Assembly (NCBI GenBank): GCA_016903695.1
Contig: JADQBB010000023.1
Coordinates: forward strand, 1-64,000
Source of the DNA: Chlorogloea purpurea SAG 13.99
GTDB taxonomy: Bacteria; Cyanobacteriota; Cyanobacteriia; Cyanobacteriales; Microcystaceae
Length of the DNA: 64,000 nucleotides
Reading direction: 5' to 3'
The stretch's first letter is position 1. The number at the start of each line of letters is the position of its first letter. The notes under the pieces were generated by a model that saw nothing but the letters and a program-made list of their open reading frames with translations, did not search any database and was not told where the DNA came from. The translations under genes and the position numbers were made by a program. Below are positions 1 to 8,566 of the stretch, piece by piece.

Positions 1-338
1 CCATTCTGCGTCCGATAAGTCAGTTGGATAAGTTCTTTTGCCTGCCATTTTTCGTTATTACGTTACTTATTCTTTTAAAATAAACACTCTCCGCCCCGAA
101 ACTCTTTGCTATTTAGCTTTTCTTTATAAATGACCTCTCATTCGCAAGCATTACCACTTTTGTAGTTATACCGTAGTTGTGATAATGTGGAATTCAAGAT
201 AATTAGGGTTACAGTTAAGCATTTTCTAGTTATAAAATTAGGGTAAAACTGGCAGATTATTCGGCTCCTGCTTACATATAACTAATTAATACCCTGTTTG
301 TCCCACGCTTCCACTATTATTAGCTTCCTAAATGGGGC
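1..338. other. AT-rich flank with no gene recognised
   Basis: No reading frame here looks like a real protein and I see no RNA gene or clear terminator. It lies downstream of the two minus-strand genes that start at 1303. It is probably part of the accessory island that ends at the tRNA-Pro fragment near 3.3 kb. Confidence 0.4.
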
Positions 339-539
339 TTAGTTGGAGGAGCAAGCAGTGTAAATGTTTAACATTTTGTTTGAAATTGAAAATTCAATGT
401 CCAGAAAAATCTTTTGAAGTTCCATATCTTTTTGGCGTAGCTCTTTATTATGAGCGCACAAACGATAATGACCCGCTATCTTGGTAAGGGAGAAAATTGA
501 ACCGATGAAAGTTCCTCCGGGAAAGCCAATAACGTTCAT
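339..539 (-). CDS. small hypothetical protein coupled to the methyltransferase
   Basis: A 66-residue frame whose ATG overlaps the stop of the methyltransferase gene (TAATG), an arrangement typical of translational coupling. The N-terminus is hydrophobic and glycine-rich (VIGFPGGTFIGSIF), followed by a charged segment (NKELRQKDMELQ). I do not recognise a family. The position and overlap favour a real gene or the remnant of a longer one. The short length and lack of homology leave open that it is a chance frame. Confidence 0.3.
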   Translation of the reverse strand: MNVIGFPGGTFIGSIFSLTKIAGHYRLCAHNKELRQKDMELQKIFLDIEFSISNKMLNIYTACSSN

Positions 540-1303
540 TACTTTCGGGATAAGTTTTTCCCCACACGCAGATGAATAGGCCAGTTTATTTCCGATAAAC
601 CATCTTTAGGATTCCAATGGTCAGCGATATTTGCTATCACATCCTGAAGTGATTCTTCACCATGAGTTTTTAAATAATTTCGTGTTGCCGACCAAGTGTT
701 GAGATAGCCTACTAGATGGGCTACCGTCCATCGGGCCGTGAGTATGAATTGGGGGGAGTGGATTTCGATAAAGGGGAAATTTACCGTTTGATAACCCGTG
801 TTGATTAATTCTCTTTCGGGAGGCCAGAAACTATCTACCCGAAGATAAAACTCCTCTAAGGCGGCATTCAAAGAATCGCTAGCGTTGGCAATGGCGAAAA
901 AGCCGTAGCACCATATAGCGATGATGCCATCAGGCTTAAGAACTCTTTCTACTTCCCGATAAAATCTCTCGCTATCGAACCAATGAAAAGCTTGAGCGAC
1001 CGTTATCAGATCGATCGAGCTGTTGGGGAGGGGACTTAATTCCGCCGGACAGTGAAGGTATTCGATTTTATCCGCTACTATGGCTTGGCTCAGTTGCTGT
1101 TCACTCGCATCCGAGGCGTAAACTTTCTGGCAGTATTTGGCCAGTGCCTGAGCGACTTGACCGTTGCCGGTGCCGCAATCCCAAGCGGTAGGAGAAGGTT
1201 GAGCGACTAAACCAACCAGGTAGGAAAATAATTCATCCCCGTAATGGGGACGAAAACGCCGATAGTCCTGGGAGCGTTCGGAAAAGTGATCTTTAAATGA
1301 CAT
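539..1303 (-). CDS. class I SAM-dependent methyltransferase
   Basis: A 254-residue protein with the Rossmann-type methyltransferase fold of the UbiE/Methyltransf_11 group. Motif I is WDCGTGNGQVA near residues 40-50. An acidic motif II follows (VYASDAS), and motif IV lies around LITVAQAFHWF, with the FHWFD signature common in this subgroup. These proteins transfer a methyl group from S-adenosylmethionine to small molecules; the substrate cannot be read from sequence. The gene is first in a minus-strand pair with the 66-residue frame. It lies inside the accessory stretch left of the tRNA-Pro fragment, so it may be island cargo, although similar proteins are widespread in cyanobacteria. Confidence 0.8.
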   Translation of the reverse strand: MSFKDHFSERSQDYRRFRPHYGDELFSYLVGLVAQPSPTAWDCGTGNGQVAQALAKYCQKVYASDASEQQLSQAIVADKIEYLHCPAELSPLPNSSIDLITVAQAFHWFDSERFYREVERVLKPDGIIAIWCYGFFAIANASDSLNAALEEFYLRVDSFWPPERELINTGYQTVNFPFIEIHSPQFILTARWTVAHLVGYLNTWSATRNYLKTHGEESLQDVIANIADHWNPKDGLSEINWPIHLRVGKNLSRK

Positions 1304-1526
1304 GAGGATCTTTTCGCTCTCTCTTTAAAAAAGACCACTAATTAGTATAGTCGTATGTTGAAGAAAATTGGCCCAAACTTCATTTTGGCGGGAGAGACGA
1401 GCGCCCTTTCGGGAATTACTGGCGATACAGATCATACACAGCCCCGAGAACCGAAAAACTTGCTCATCATCCCGACGACATTCACATTTACAATTGCACT
1501 ACTGAACGCTTGAGGTTAGGAAAAAT

Positions 1527-1856
1527 ATGAATAACATTTTTGCATTGTCAACAGAGTTACCTCAAGAAGAAGTATTTGAGGCTATTTTAACCGGGTCTAA
1601 CATTTTCTTGAAGAGAATCATCTCTACTGGACAGGTTACGCCCCCCGGAGAATGGTACGACCAAATAGAAGATGAATGGGTTTTGCTGTTGCAAGGTGAC
1701 GCATGTTTAAGCTTCGAGGACGGTTCGTCCATTGATTTAAAGGCGGGGGATTATTTATTAATTCCGGCGGGGCGAAAGCATAGGGTCGAGCGGACTTCTT
1801 CAGAGCCGCCCTGTATCTGGCTCGCCCTTCACGGTAATCTGCTAAATTCAGAGTGA
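1527..1856 (+). CDS. cupin-domain protein
   Basis: A 109-residue single-domain cupin. The second half has the conserved small-barrel pattern: EWVLLLQGDACLSFEDG, then GDYLLIPAGRKHRV, with a histidine at the end of the second motif. The first motif lacks the usual HxH pair (it reads YDQIEDEW), so metal binding may be weakened or use other residues. Such stand-alone cupins act as small-molecule binding proteins or isomerase-like enzymes, and the role here cannot be assigned. A GGTTAGGAAA stretch precedes the ATG. It stands alone, divergent from the methyltransferase and convergent with the toxin gene that follows. Confidence 0.75.
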   Translation: MNNIFALSTELPQEEVFEAILTGSNIFLKRIISTGQVTPPGEWYDQIEDEWVLLLQGDACLSFEDGSSIDLKAGDYLLIPAGRKHRVERTSSEPPCIWLALHGNLLNSE

Positions 1857-2063
1857 TGATGGGTAAAGATAGATGATCTAAAAAAAGCTTTATTTTTGGC
1901 GTTAATGATCGTAGCGTTAGCTGTTTCAATCATCATGTCATCGAGGGCAACCGAATCCCAATCCACGTCAGCGCCCGTAGAAATATCTCGCGCAGTGCAG
2001 GTATCAGCCGTCTGGCGGTGGATAAACGTCGTCTTGCCAATAAACTATTAGCAGTCGACAAAA

Positions 2064-2417
2064 CTACTGATGGACAATAATTTCATCACGGGTCAACTCG
2101 ATATATTTATACTTTTCCAGTGAGTCAACAATAGTTGGCAATCCTTTAGCAAATAAAGTCTCAAGTTCTTTGTTTTTAATATTACCTGTTGAAACAAGAA
2201 GCAATTTATAAGGTTTTTGAGAGGTTATAAAAGAATCAACAAAATCTGAATCCTTGGTAATTACTACTCTTTCTTGTTCTATTGAAATCTTATTAATCTG
2301 ATTATCAGAAGTAGAATTTTGCTCTGGCAAATCTTTTGTATGGACAGTATCATAGCCAGAATCCTGTAAAAATCTCGCTAAACGAACTGGTAACTGAGCA
2401 TCTATCAAAAATTTCAT
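2064..2417 (-). CDS. DUF5615 family PIN-like toxin
   Basis: A 117-residue PIN-like nuclease of the DUF5615 family, the presumed toxin of a type II toxin-antitoxin pair. Visible hallmarks are the N-terminal KFLIDAQLPVRLARFL, where the first catalytic aspartate lies in LIDAQLP, and the central VVITKDSDFVDS, which carries the second acidic cluster (KDSDF). The family is predicted to cleave RNA when released from its partner. The start overlaps the stop of the upstream DUF433 gene by four bases, so the two are translated together. The pair sits in the accessory region beside the tRNA-Pro fragment, as expected for island maintenance or a passenger module. Confidence 0.85.
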   Translation of the reverse strand: MKFLIDAQLPVRLARFLQDSGYDTVHTKDLPEQNSTSDNQINKISIEQERVVITKDSDFVDSFITSQKPYKLLLVSTGNIKNKELETLFAKGLPTIVDSLEKYKYIELTRDEIIVHQ

Positions 2418-2650
2418 GAGGCAATTTTATGAATGCTCTTTACTTCAGTTATTCTAGCGGCGAAAAGCAAAACAGCTTGAATATCTTCAACTTCTAAATC
2501 TTCATAATCTTCTAAAATTTCTTCTATCGTCATGCCGGAACTTAATAGTTCTAAAATTAGTTCTACAGGATACCTAAGTCCCCTGATACATGGTTTACCA
2601 TGACAAATATCGGAATTTTGAGTGATACGTTTAAGAAGGGACTCGCTCAT
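2414..2650 (-). CDS. DUF433 antitoxin
   Basis: A 78-residue protein with the DUF433 winged-helix signature: RITQNSDICHGKPCIRGLRYPVE, then a helical segment with MTIEEILEDYEDLEVEDIQAVL. DUF433 proteins are antitoxins that pair with DUF5615 toxins and probably bind their own promoter. The gene precedes the toxin and overlaps it by four bases, the usual order for such modules. The upstream 90 bases to the next gene should hold the promoter and operator. I see no obvious palindrome there. Confidence 0.85.
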   Translation of the reverse strand: MSESLLKRITQNSDICHGKPCIRGLRYPVELILELLSSGMTIEEILEDYEDLEVEDIQAVLLFAARITEVKSIHKIAS

Positions 2651-2740
2651 AAATTATTTTCAGTTAAAGCTAATGACATATCCAATGATTTGAGCCTATA
2701 ACAGCAAATTAAAAGCCTTTACGTTCATGGTTGCCCATAA

Positions 2741-3016
2741 CTAGTTTAAACTTTTGACGGGTCTTTTTCCTGTTTTTTTCTGGTTACTCAAGAGACTGGC
2801 CTGATAGATCTCGATCGCTCTCTGATGGGCTACCGGGTCGTGACGGTTGTGGAGCCAGTCTTGGATAAGGTCAAGATTATAGCGGATACATCTGCTGTTG
2901 AGCCGAACCCAGTGAATCCCCTCGACCAGTAGCCCTTGTAGCCTATATCGCTTGAGAGTGGTTCCGCTGAGCTTTAAATATTGAGAAGCTTCGCTTTTAT
3001 TGGCAAAATGAGTCAT
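2741..3016 (-). CDS. helix-turn-helix protein, excisionase-like
   Basis: A 91-residue basic protein. The N-terminal half reads as a MerR/excisionase-type winged helix: FANKSEASQYLKLSGTTLKRYRLQGLL, then a short wing with GIHWVRLNSRCIRYN. The C-terminal tail is rich in lysine. Proteins of this kind bind DNA and often direct excision of integrated elements. Its position supports that reading. It is the last gene before a tRNA-Pro fragment, and the 270 bases between them carry the repeated motif TTAAGGGAAA and an inverted repeat. The matching integrase is not in the window. An ordinary small regulator is the alternative. Confidence 0.55.
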   Translation of the reverse strand: MTHFANKSEASQYLKLSGTTLKRYRLQGLLVEGIHWVRLNSRCIRYNLDLIQDWLHNRHDPVAHQRAIEIYQASLLSNQKKTGKRPVKSLN

Positions 3017-3074
3017 TAATACTTTCCGAGCGTAAAAACCAACGAAAGCCCTAAATGATTTCGGGTGCAGGACT

Positions 3075-3174
3075 TTAAGGGAAAGATAAGACTTCTTGGG
3101 TGAAACTTCAATTTATGTGGGTATAAGAATGAAAAATTACCCCTATTTTAAAATTTCCCGATTTAAGGGAAATT
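3075..3174. repeat. repeated TTAAGGGAAA motif and inverted repeat beside an att site
   Basis: TTAAGGGAAA occurs at 3075-3084 and again at 3163-3172. The second copy forms the right arm of an inverted repeat (AATTTCCC at 3152-3159, GGGAAATT at 3167-3174, seven-base loop). The cluster lies between the excisionase-like gene and the tRNA-Pro fragment, where recombinase arm sites or excisionase sites of an integrated element would be. Function is inferred from position only. Confidence 0.4.
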
Positions 3175-3289
3175 AAGATAAAAGTTACTTTTAACCATGC
3201 CGAAGTGTTTCGCCGTTGGTAGGAATCGGGTAGGAAATGTTATTGAGAATGGCTATAATGGTGATGTAGTGGGAAGTAAAGAGATTTTT

Positions 3290-3339
3290 GCACTTCGTTC
3301 GGGACGAAGGGGCCGCAGGTTCAAATCCTGTCATCCCGA
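3290..3339 (+). pseudogene. 3' fragment of tRNA-Pro(CGG), integration-site remnant
   Basis: The segment contains the complete anticodon arm (CTTCG, loop TTCGGGA with anticodon CGG, CGAAG), the variable region, the T arm (GCAGG TTCAAAT CCTGT) and the 3' acceptor strand CATCCCG plus discriminator A. The acceptor 5' strand and D arm are absent: upstream sequence is unrelated AT-rich DNA, not the expected CGGGATG. A tRNA cut at this point, with the 3' half kept intact, is the signature left at the far end of an element that integrated into a tRNA gene. The intact tRNA-Pro would then lie left of this window. Confidence 0.8.
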
Positions 3340-3521
3340 TTTTTTCAAGTGATAATTTGAGCGATTTTACCGATGTTACTTGCCATATTTAAACCTTTAA
3401 ATATCCGCTTGGCCTTATCGAGGTCTCTAGGCTCTACACCTGGACTCGATCGAGCTATTACCGCTACAATGTAATATTTTCTTTATAGCAGATTTTATAT
3501 CTAAAGAGGTATGGAAAATTT

Positions 3522-5720
3522 ATGACAGTAACCACTACGATTCCGGCATTTTGTCAAGGAATTAAATTTTTTGGTCAAGACCTCCCCGACTTCGATCGAT
3601 ATGGAAAATCGGCGGTGATAGGAGAAAACTCCACGGCGATCGTGGCTCCTTTCGATACCGCGGCGGCCTATCAAACCTTATTAGCGGCTGATGCCTTACG
3701 TTACCTGACGCTACAAGTTACAGCCACGAAAGAATCAGGGCATCCAGGCGGATTTGCCAGTGTAGCGGACGTGATTGCCGCCTTAATGATGCTGGGTTAC
3801 AAAAACATCTTGACGGAAGTAGGACACCACGCGCCAGGCTTTTATAGTAATATGTTCCTCGATCGTTCCTTAGAAGACATGGGCATCTACACAGTAAGCC
3901 AACTAGGGGAAAGATTCCGAGAGATGCACGGACTTTTAGGACACCTATCGGGACAGATTCCAGGACTACTCAACCCCGCGGGGCCTCTAGGACAGGGGCA
4001 ACACTTCGCTATGGCGGGAGCGAAATTACACCCTGGGATACTATTCCCCGTTACGATCGGTGATGGTGGGTTAGGCGAACCTTATATCATGAGCAGTTTT
4101 GGACACTTCCACACCGCCTACCCGCAAGCCACCAACTTTCTACCCGTATTAGTGTGGAATGGTTACTCCCAAGAACATCACAGCATGGTTTCCACCAAAT
4201 CTAACGAGGAAATGATCGCACTCTGGCGGGGCAACGGCTTCAAAGAAATTATCCTCCTCAACGCTAAAGATTACGACGACGCGAATCAACCGGGGGAATA
4301 TGTAGACAGCACTAAATTCTCTTTTGCCGGCAGATTGAGCTTCTCCCAAGCCGTTTTAGAAGCCACCGATAAAGCGGCTAAATCGGCTCTAGGCGGCACC
4401 CTGACCGTCTTGATCATCAAACAACTCAAAGGCGCAGGTGTTCATAAGCGGGGTGCAGCTTCCCATAACCTTTATCCAGGGGATAGCCTCGAGAAAGATT
4501 ATATAGTAGCCGGATTACAAGAAAGAGCGCTGTCTTCCGCCGCTTGGGAAATAGTCCGTACCAACTTTGAACGCGCGGGCGGTGGCCCTGCATCCCGTCA
4601 GGTAGTCACCGAGACAGAATTACCCCTGACTGATTTAGGTACGTTACCCCTCACTGAATACTCCGTGGGAGGCGATAAAAAAGTAGCCACTACAGCTATG
4701 GGTGAGATCGTCGTCCACGTGGGCAAAAATGACCCTAATTTCTTGGTGACGAATGCCGATGGTAACGCGGCATCGGGCATTAATAACATCAACGTGGGCT
4801 TAAAAATCATTCACCCCACGATCGATGATACCTATTATCAAGGGCCGGGCGGGCAGGTATACGAACCTCTCAGCGAGGATGCCTGTGCGGGTTTAGCCGT
4901 CGCTTTAGCCCTATTCGGGGCCCGTACCCTCTGGTGTTCTTACGAGTCCTTCGCAATCAACGGTTTACCGGTATGGCAAACCGTGACCCAAGCGATGGCT
5001 GAATTGCGTCGCCCCACTCCTTCCACTATTACTTTATTCACCGCGGGTGCTTTAGAGCAAGGTCGTAACGGTTGGACGCACCAGCGCCCGGAAATAGAAA
5101 ATTATTTCGCCGCTATGATGCGTAATGGGAATATCTTCCCACTCTTCCCCTGTGATGCTAATAGTATTCAAGTTTGTTACCAGTGGGCTTTAGGGACTAA
5201 AAATAAAGGCATCACCATCACCGCTAGTAAATCGCCTTTACCCGTCTACACTACCTTCGAGCAAACCCGTCAAGCTTTAGAAGATGGTGGCGTGATTCTT
5301 CACGATACTCAGGGTGCGAAGAAAGTAGTTTTCGCCGTGATTGGCGATATGACTTTATTACCGGTGTTTGAAGCGGCTACCGCCTTAGAATCCCAAGGAA
5401 TAGGAGTGAGAATCGTCTCGGTTATTAATCCTCGCCGTCTCTATCGCCCCGGTGATGTGATGTCTCAAACCTGCACCGATGCCGATAGCGATTTCCTAGA
5501 TGATACGGGTTTTGAACGTCTTTTCGGCGGTGACGCTTTAATCGGTGTCACGGGTGGAACTAGCGCCATGCTAGAACCGATCATATTACGCAGTACTGCC
5601 AAACGGGATGTGTTCGCTTGGAAACGAGGCGAAACTACCGCTAGTGCAGGGCAAATTATGGCTTATAACGGCTTGACTCCCTCGGCTCTAGCTCAAAGGG
5701 CAACGGAGTTGTTAGGTTAA
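3522..5720 (+). CDS. phosphoketolase/transketolase-like thiamine-diphosphate enzyme
   Basis: A 732-residue enzyme of the transketolase superfamily. The N-terminal half has the thiamine-diphosphate layout (KESGHPGGFASVADV near 70-85, the GDGGLGEP core near 180). The C-terminal half resembles the phosphoketolase group rather than classical transketolase, notably the GRNGWTHQRPE segment and the PCDANSIQ segment. It is therefore likely to cleave or transfer two-carbon units from sugar phosphates in carbon metabolism, but the exact reaction is uncertain. Cyanobacteria often carry such a protein besides true transketolase and a longer phosphoketolase. The ATG follows AAAGAGGT. It is monocistronic and the first core gene to the right of the tRNA-Pro remnant. 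Confidence 0.7.
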   Translation: MTVTTTIPAFCQGIKFFGQDLPDFDRYGKSAVIGENSTAIVAPFDTAAAYQTLLAADALRYLTLQVTATKESGHPGGFASVADVIAALMMLGYKNILTEVGHHAPGFYSNMFLDRSLEDMGIYTVSQLGERFREMHGLLGHLSGQIPGLLNPAGPLGQGQHFAMAGAKLHPGILFPVTIGDGGLGEPYIMSSFGHFHTAYPQATNFLPVLVWNGYSQEHHSMVSTKSNEEMIALWRGNGFKEIILLNAKDYDDANQPGEYVDSTKFSFAGRLSFSQAVLEATDKAAKSALGGTLTVLIIKQLKGAGVHKRGAASHNLYPGDSLEKDYIVAGLQERALSSAAWEIVRTNFERAGGGPASRQVVTETELPLTDLGTLPLTEYSVGGDKKVATTAMGEIVVHVGKNDPNFLVTNADGNAASGINNINVGLKIIHPTIDDTYYQGPGGQVYEPLSEDACAGLAVALALFGARTLWCSYESFAINGLPVWQTVTQAMAELRRPTPSTITLFTAGALEQGRNGWTHQRPEIENYFAAMMRNGNIFPLFPCDANSIQVCYQWALGTKNKGITITASKSPLPVYTTFEQTRQALEDGGVILHDTQGAKKVVFAVIGDMTLLPVFEAATALESQGIGVRIVSVINPRRLYRPGDVMSQTCTDADSDFLDDTGFERLFGGDALIGVTGGTSAMLEPIILRSTAKRDVFAWKRGETTASAGQIMAYNGLTPSALAQRATELLG

Positions 5721-5883
5721 TCCCAGAAAATATACACTAGTCCTCACCTCGAATTCAAATCTGTTTGATGAAGAGTTGAGGGTCTAAGTATCGCGTGGAT
5801 TGTTGTTTAAAAGGGGTCGAACAGCGATTCAGTTGTTCCATGTTCATCCTTGTTATTCATACTATCCCCTTGTCTCTAGGGAA

Positions 5884-6681
5884 TTATCCGAAACGCCCCG
5901 TGATATACTGCCGCGCCTCTTCGGTTTCGGGTTCGCCGAACAGTTTTTCCGTGGAACCGAACTCGACTAACTTCCCGTAACGTCTACCACCCTGGTTCGT
6001 TTCGGTGTTAAAGAAGGCTGTTAGATCGGCGATCCTCGAAGCTTGTTGCATATTGTGAGTCACGATGACGATCGTATATTTCTCCTTGAGTTGTAAACAC
6101 AAGTCTTCAACTTGACGGGTAGAGATGGGGTCTAAAGCGGAACAGGGTTCATCCATCAACAGAACATGAGGTTTCATCGCGATCGCCCTAGCGATACAGA
6201 GACGCTGTTGTTGCCCTCCCGATAGTGCGGTTCCTTTTTCCCCCAGTTTATCCTTCACTTCATCCCAGATCGCCGCCTGTCTCAGGGACGATTCCACCAA
6301 CTCATCGAGATTGCCTGTATAACCGTTGGTTTTGGGAGCGTAGGCGATATTGTCATAAATGCTCTTGGGAAAAGGGTTAGGACGCTGAAACACCATTCCC
6401 ACCTGTCGCCTTAATTTCACCGCGTTCACTTGGGGGTCATAAATATTGCGGTCACGATACAGGAGCGCCCCCTCCACCTTGGCTCCGGGGATCAGATCGT
6501 TCATGCGATTGAAGCAACGCAACAATGTACTCTTGCCGCAACCGGAAGGGCCGATGAAAGCGATGATTTTCTGGGCGGGTATTTTGATATAAACATCCGT
6601 AAGGGCTAGAAAACCGTTATAGAAAACCTTAATTCCTTCCGCATCGAAAACGCTGCGATCTTTGTTGAGATCAGTAGTCAT
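5884..6681 (-). CDS. pstB: phosphate ABC transporter ATP-binding protein PstB
   Basis: A 265-residue ATPase of the high-affinity phosphate importer, acting on the cytoplasmic face of the plasma membrane with PstA and PstC. It has Walker [10 protein letters not shown], the PstB-typical [11 protein letters not shown] right after it, signature [14 protein letters not shown], Walker [14 protein letters not shown] and the switch histidine in [10 protein letters not shown]. Length is normal for the family. It is the last gene of the minus-strand pst operon, 20 bases after pstA. Only one pstB follows here, whereas many cyanobacteria have two. Confidence 0.95.
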   Translation of the reverse strand: MTTDLNKDRSVFDAEGIKVFYNGFLALTDVYIKIPAQKIIAFIGPSGCGKSTLLRCFNRMNDLIPGAKVEGALLYRDRNIYDPQVNAVKLRRQVGMVFQRPNPFPKSIYDNIAYAPKTNGYTGNLDELVESSLRQAAIWDEVKDKLGEKGTALSGGQQQRLCIARAIAMKPHVLLMDEPCSALDPISTRQVEDLCLQLKEKYTIVIVTHNMQQASRIADLTAFFNTETNQGGRRYGKLVEFGSTEKLFGEPETEEARQYITGRFG

Positions 6682-6701
6682 GATGGATAGTCTCCTTAAT
6701 T

Positions 6702-7601
6702 TTAATTGGGGGTGGAATAGCGTTGGCGTATATATATAGCGATCGCATTAAGTGCGAGGATCAGGGCGATCAGGACGATGATCGCCGCCGCCGCCGCGTT
6801 GGCGAAACCTGGTTCGGGACGGGTGATATAGCTAAAAATCTGAATCGGTAGAGCCATGAATCTCTGGAATAAACCGGGGTCGAAAGTGAGGAAACTCACC
6901 GCCCCGACTACTATCAGAGAAGCCGCGTCACCTATAGCCCTAGAAACGGAGATAATAACTCCCGTGAGGATTCCGGGTATGGCGTAAGGAAGAACGTGGT
7001 GCTGGATTGTCTGCCATTTGGTGCTACCCAATCCATAGGAAGCGTGCCTGAGAGAGTCGGGAACCGCCCGGATCGCTTCCCTCGCCGTCACGATGATCAC
7101 GGGCAGGGAAAGAAGGGCGAGGGTTAAGGCACCGGAGATTAAAGTGGGGCCGAAATTCAGCAGGTAGTTAAAGACCGCTAAACCCAGTAAACCGTAAACG
7201 ATCGAAGGTACACCCGCGAGATTACCGATATTGATCTCGATCAGCACCGTCCACCAATTTTTCGGGGCGTACTCCTCTAAATATAAAGCGGCCCCGACAC
7301 CGATCGGCACCGCTACCAGCAGCACGATAACACCGAGGTAGAAGCTACCCACCAGCGCGGGACGGATACCGCCCCTTTCGGGGAAACGAGAGGGGGTTTC
7401 GGTAAGGAATCCAGGCGTTAACAATCGTGCGAGTCCGTCGTGGAGAACGTTGATAATTAATAGGGCGAGGACGAACAAACCGATCAGTAACCCTAACAGG
7501 AATAAATACTCGAAGATCTTACCGATTTTTTCACGGGCTTCTAAGCGATCGTTGAATTGGGCGCTTTCTAAAGTAGAGTTTGTTAAAGAAGGTTTAACCA
7601 T
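6702..7601 (-). CDS. pstA: phosphate ABC transporter permease PstA
   Basis: One of the two membrane subunits of the phosphate importer. After a short charged N-terminus there are about six transmembrane segments ([19 protein letters not shown] first) and the permease motif [19 protein letters not shown] place the start at the internal ATG at 7601, encoding [13 protein letters not shown], eight bases after the pstC stop. The longer frame from 7646 would overlap pstC by 37 bases and adds a segment with no family support. It lies between pstC and pstB in the operon. Confidence 0.93.
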   Translation of the reverse strand: MVKPSLTNSTLESAQFNDRLEAREKIGKIFEYLFLLGLLIGLFVLALLIINVLHDGLARLLTPGFLTETPSRFPERGGIRPALVGSFYLGVIVLLVAVPIGVGAALYLEEYAPKNWWTVLIEINIGNLAGVPSIVYGLLGLAVFNYLLNFGPTLISGALTLALLSLPVIIVTAREAIRAVPDSLRHASYGLGSTKWQTIQHHVLPYAIPGILTGVIISVSRAIGDAASLIVVGAVSFLTFDPGLFQRFMALPIQIFSYITRPEPGFANAAAAAIIVLIALILALNAIAIYIRQRYSTPN

Positions 7602-7609
7602 AGGGTAGC

Positions 7610-8554
7610 TCAGTCGTATTTTTCTTTGAAACGATGGGAAATCCAATAACTGGCGAGATTAAGGCTCAGAGTGATCACGAACAGAACCGCACCGACGGCG
7701 TAGAGGGTTTTAAAACTGAGGCTGCCCCTCGGTGCATCCCCGCCGGAAATTTCCGCCATGAAAGCGGTTAAAGTGGCGATCGATTCAAAGGGATTGAGGG
7801 TCAGACGCGGTTGTGACCCGGCGGCGATGAGAACCGTCATCGTTTCCCCTACCGCCCGGGATATTCCTAAAATGATCGAAGCCATAATTCCCGATAAGGC
7901 GGCGGGGAGAACCACTTTAAAGATCGTTTCCGCCTTGGTGATGCCGAGAGCGAAAGAACCTTCCCTGAGGGAACGGGGTACGGAGCGGATCGCGTCTAAA
8001 CTGATCGAGCCGACGGTGGGAGTGATCATGATCCCCATCATTAACCCCGCGCTGAGGGCGTTAAAAATTTCCAGGGGGAAAAGATTCTTTAAAGTGGGGG
8101 TGATGAACAGTAGGGCGAAGTAACCGTAAACTACCGTGGGAATCCCCGCTAATAGCTCGACGGCGGGGCGCAAGATCGCCGCTACATTGGGTTTGGCGTA
8201 CTCGGCGAGATAAATGGCAGAGGCTAAACCCAAAGGCACGGCTACGGACATAGCGATCACGGTCGTTAAAAAAGTACCGTTGATCAGGGGCCAGATACCG
8301 AAGTGAGGGGTGGCGAAAAGGGGTGTCCAACGGGTATCGAGGAAGAATTGAGCCAGGGATACTTCCTGGAAGAAACCCCAGGTTTCGGAGAAGATGATGG
8401 CGACGATACCAATGGTGGTGCCGACCGACACGAGGGCGCAGGCGAACAGGAGCGCGCCGATAATTTTTTCTTGAATATCGTCGGCGGGTTTTTTCAGTAG
8501 TGAATCGTCTCGCACGAATAAAGAATCATCAAAAGAGCTAGGGCTGCTCGTCAT
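7610..8554 (-). CDS. pstC: phosphate ABC transporter permease PstC
   Basis: A 314-residue membrane permease pairing with PstA. A roughly 30-residue cytoplasmic N-terminus precedes the first membrane helix (IIGALLFACALVSVGTTIGIV is its core). The PstC motif ELLAGIPTVVYGYFAL and the coupling motif DAIRSVPRSLREGSFALG are clear. It follows pstS by 12 bases in the same operon. Confidence 0.95.
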   Translation of the reverse strand: MTSSPSSFDDSLFVRDDSLLKKPADDIQEKIIGALLFACALVSVGTTIGIVAIIFSETWGFFQEVSLAQFFLDTRWTPLFATPHFGIWPLINGTFLTTVIAMSVAVPLGLASAIYLAEYAKPNVAAILRPAVELLAGIPTVVYGYFALLFITPTLKNLFPLEIFNALSAGLMMGIMITPTVGSISLDAIRSVPRSLREGSFALGITKAETIFKVVLPAALSGIMASIILGISRAVGETMTVLIAAGSQPRLTLNPFESIATLTAFMAEISGGDAPRGSLSFKTLYAVGAVLFVITLSLNLASYWISHRFKEKYD

Positions 8555-8566
8555 AAGTTAATCTCC

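Noticed and set aside
1636-1929. 97-residue minus-strand frame opposite the cupin gene.
   Set aside because: It is antisense to a clear cupin domain and its product has no family-like features.
1829-2044. A 71-codon minus-strand open frame across the cupin end and the gap, with a protein-like stretch (ISTGADVDWDSVALDD).
   Set aside because: No start codon in the first half, another frame on the same strand is equally open, and no family is recognised. It may be a gene remnant but cannot be supported.
4149-4810. Two minus-strand frames inside the phosphoketolase-like gene.
   Set aside because: Shadows of a well-supported 732-residue protein.
5795-5980. 61-residue plus-strand frame over the end of pstB.
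   Set aside because: Overlaps the conserved end of pstB in antisense and has no recognisable content.
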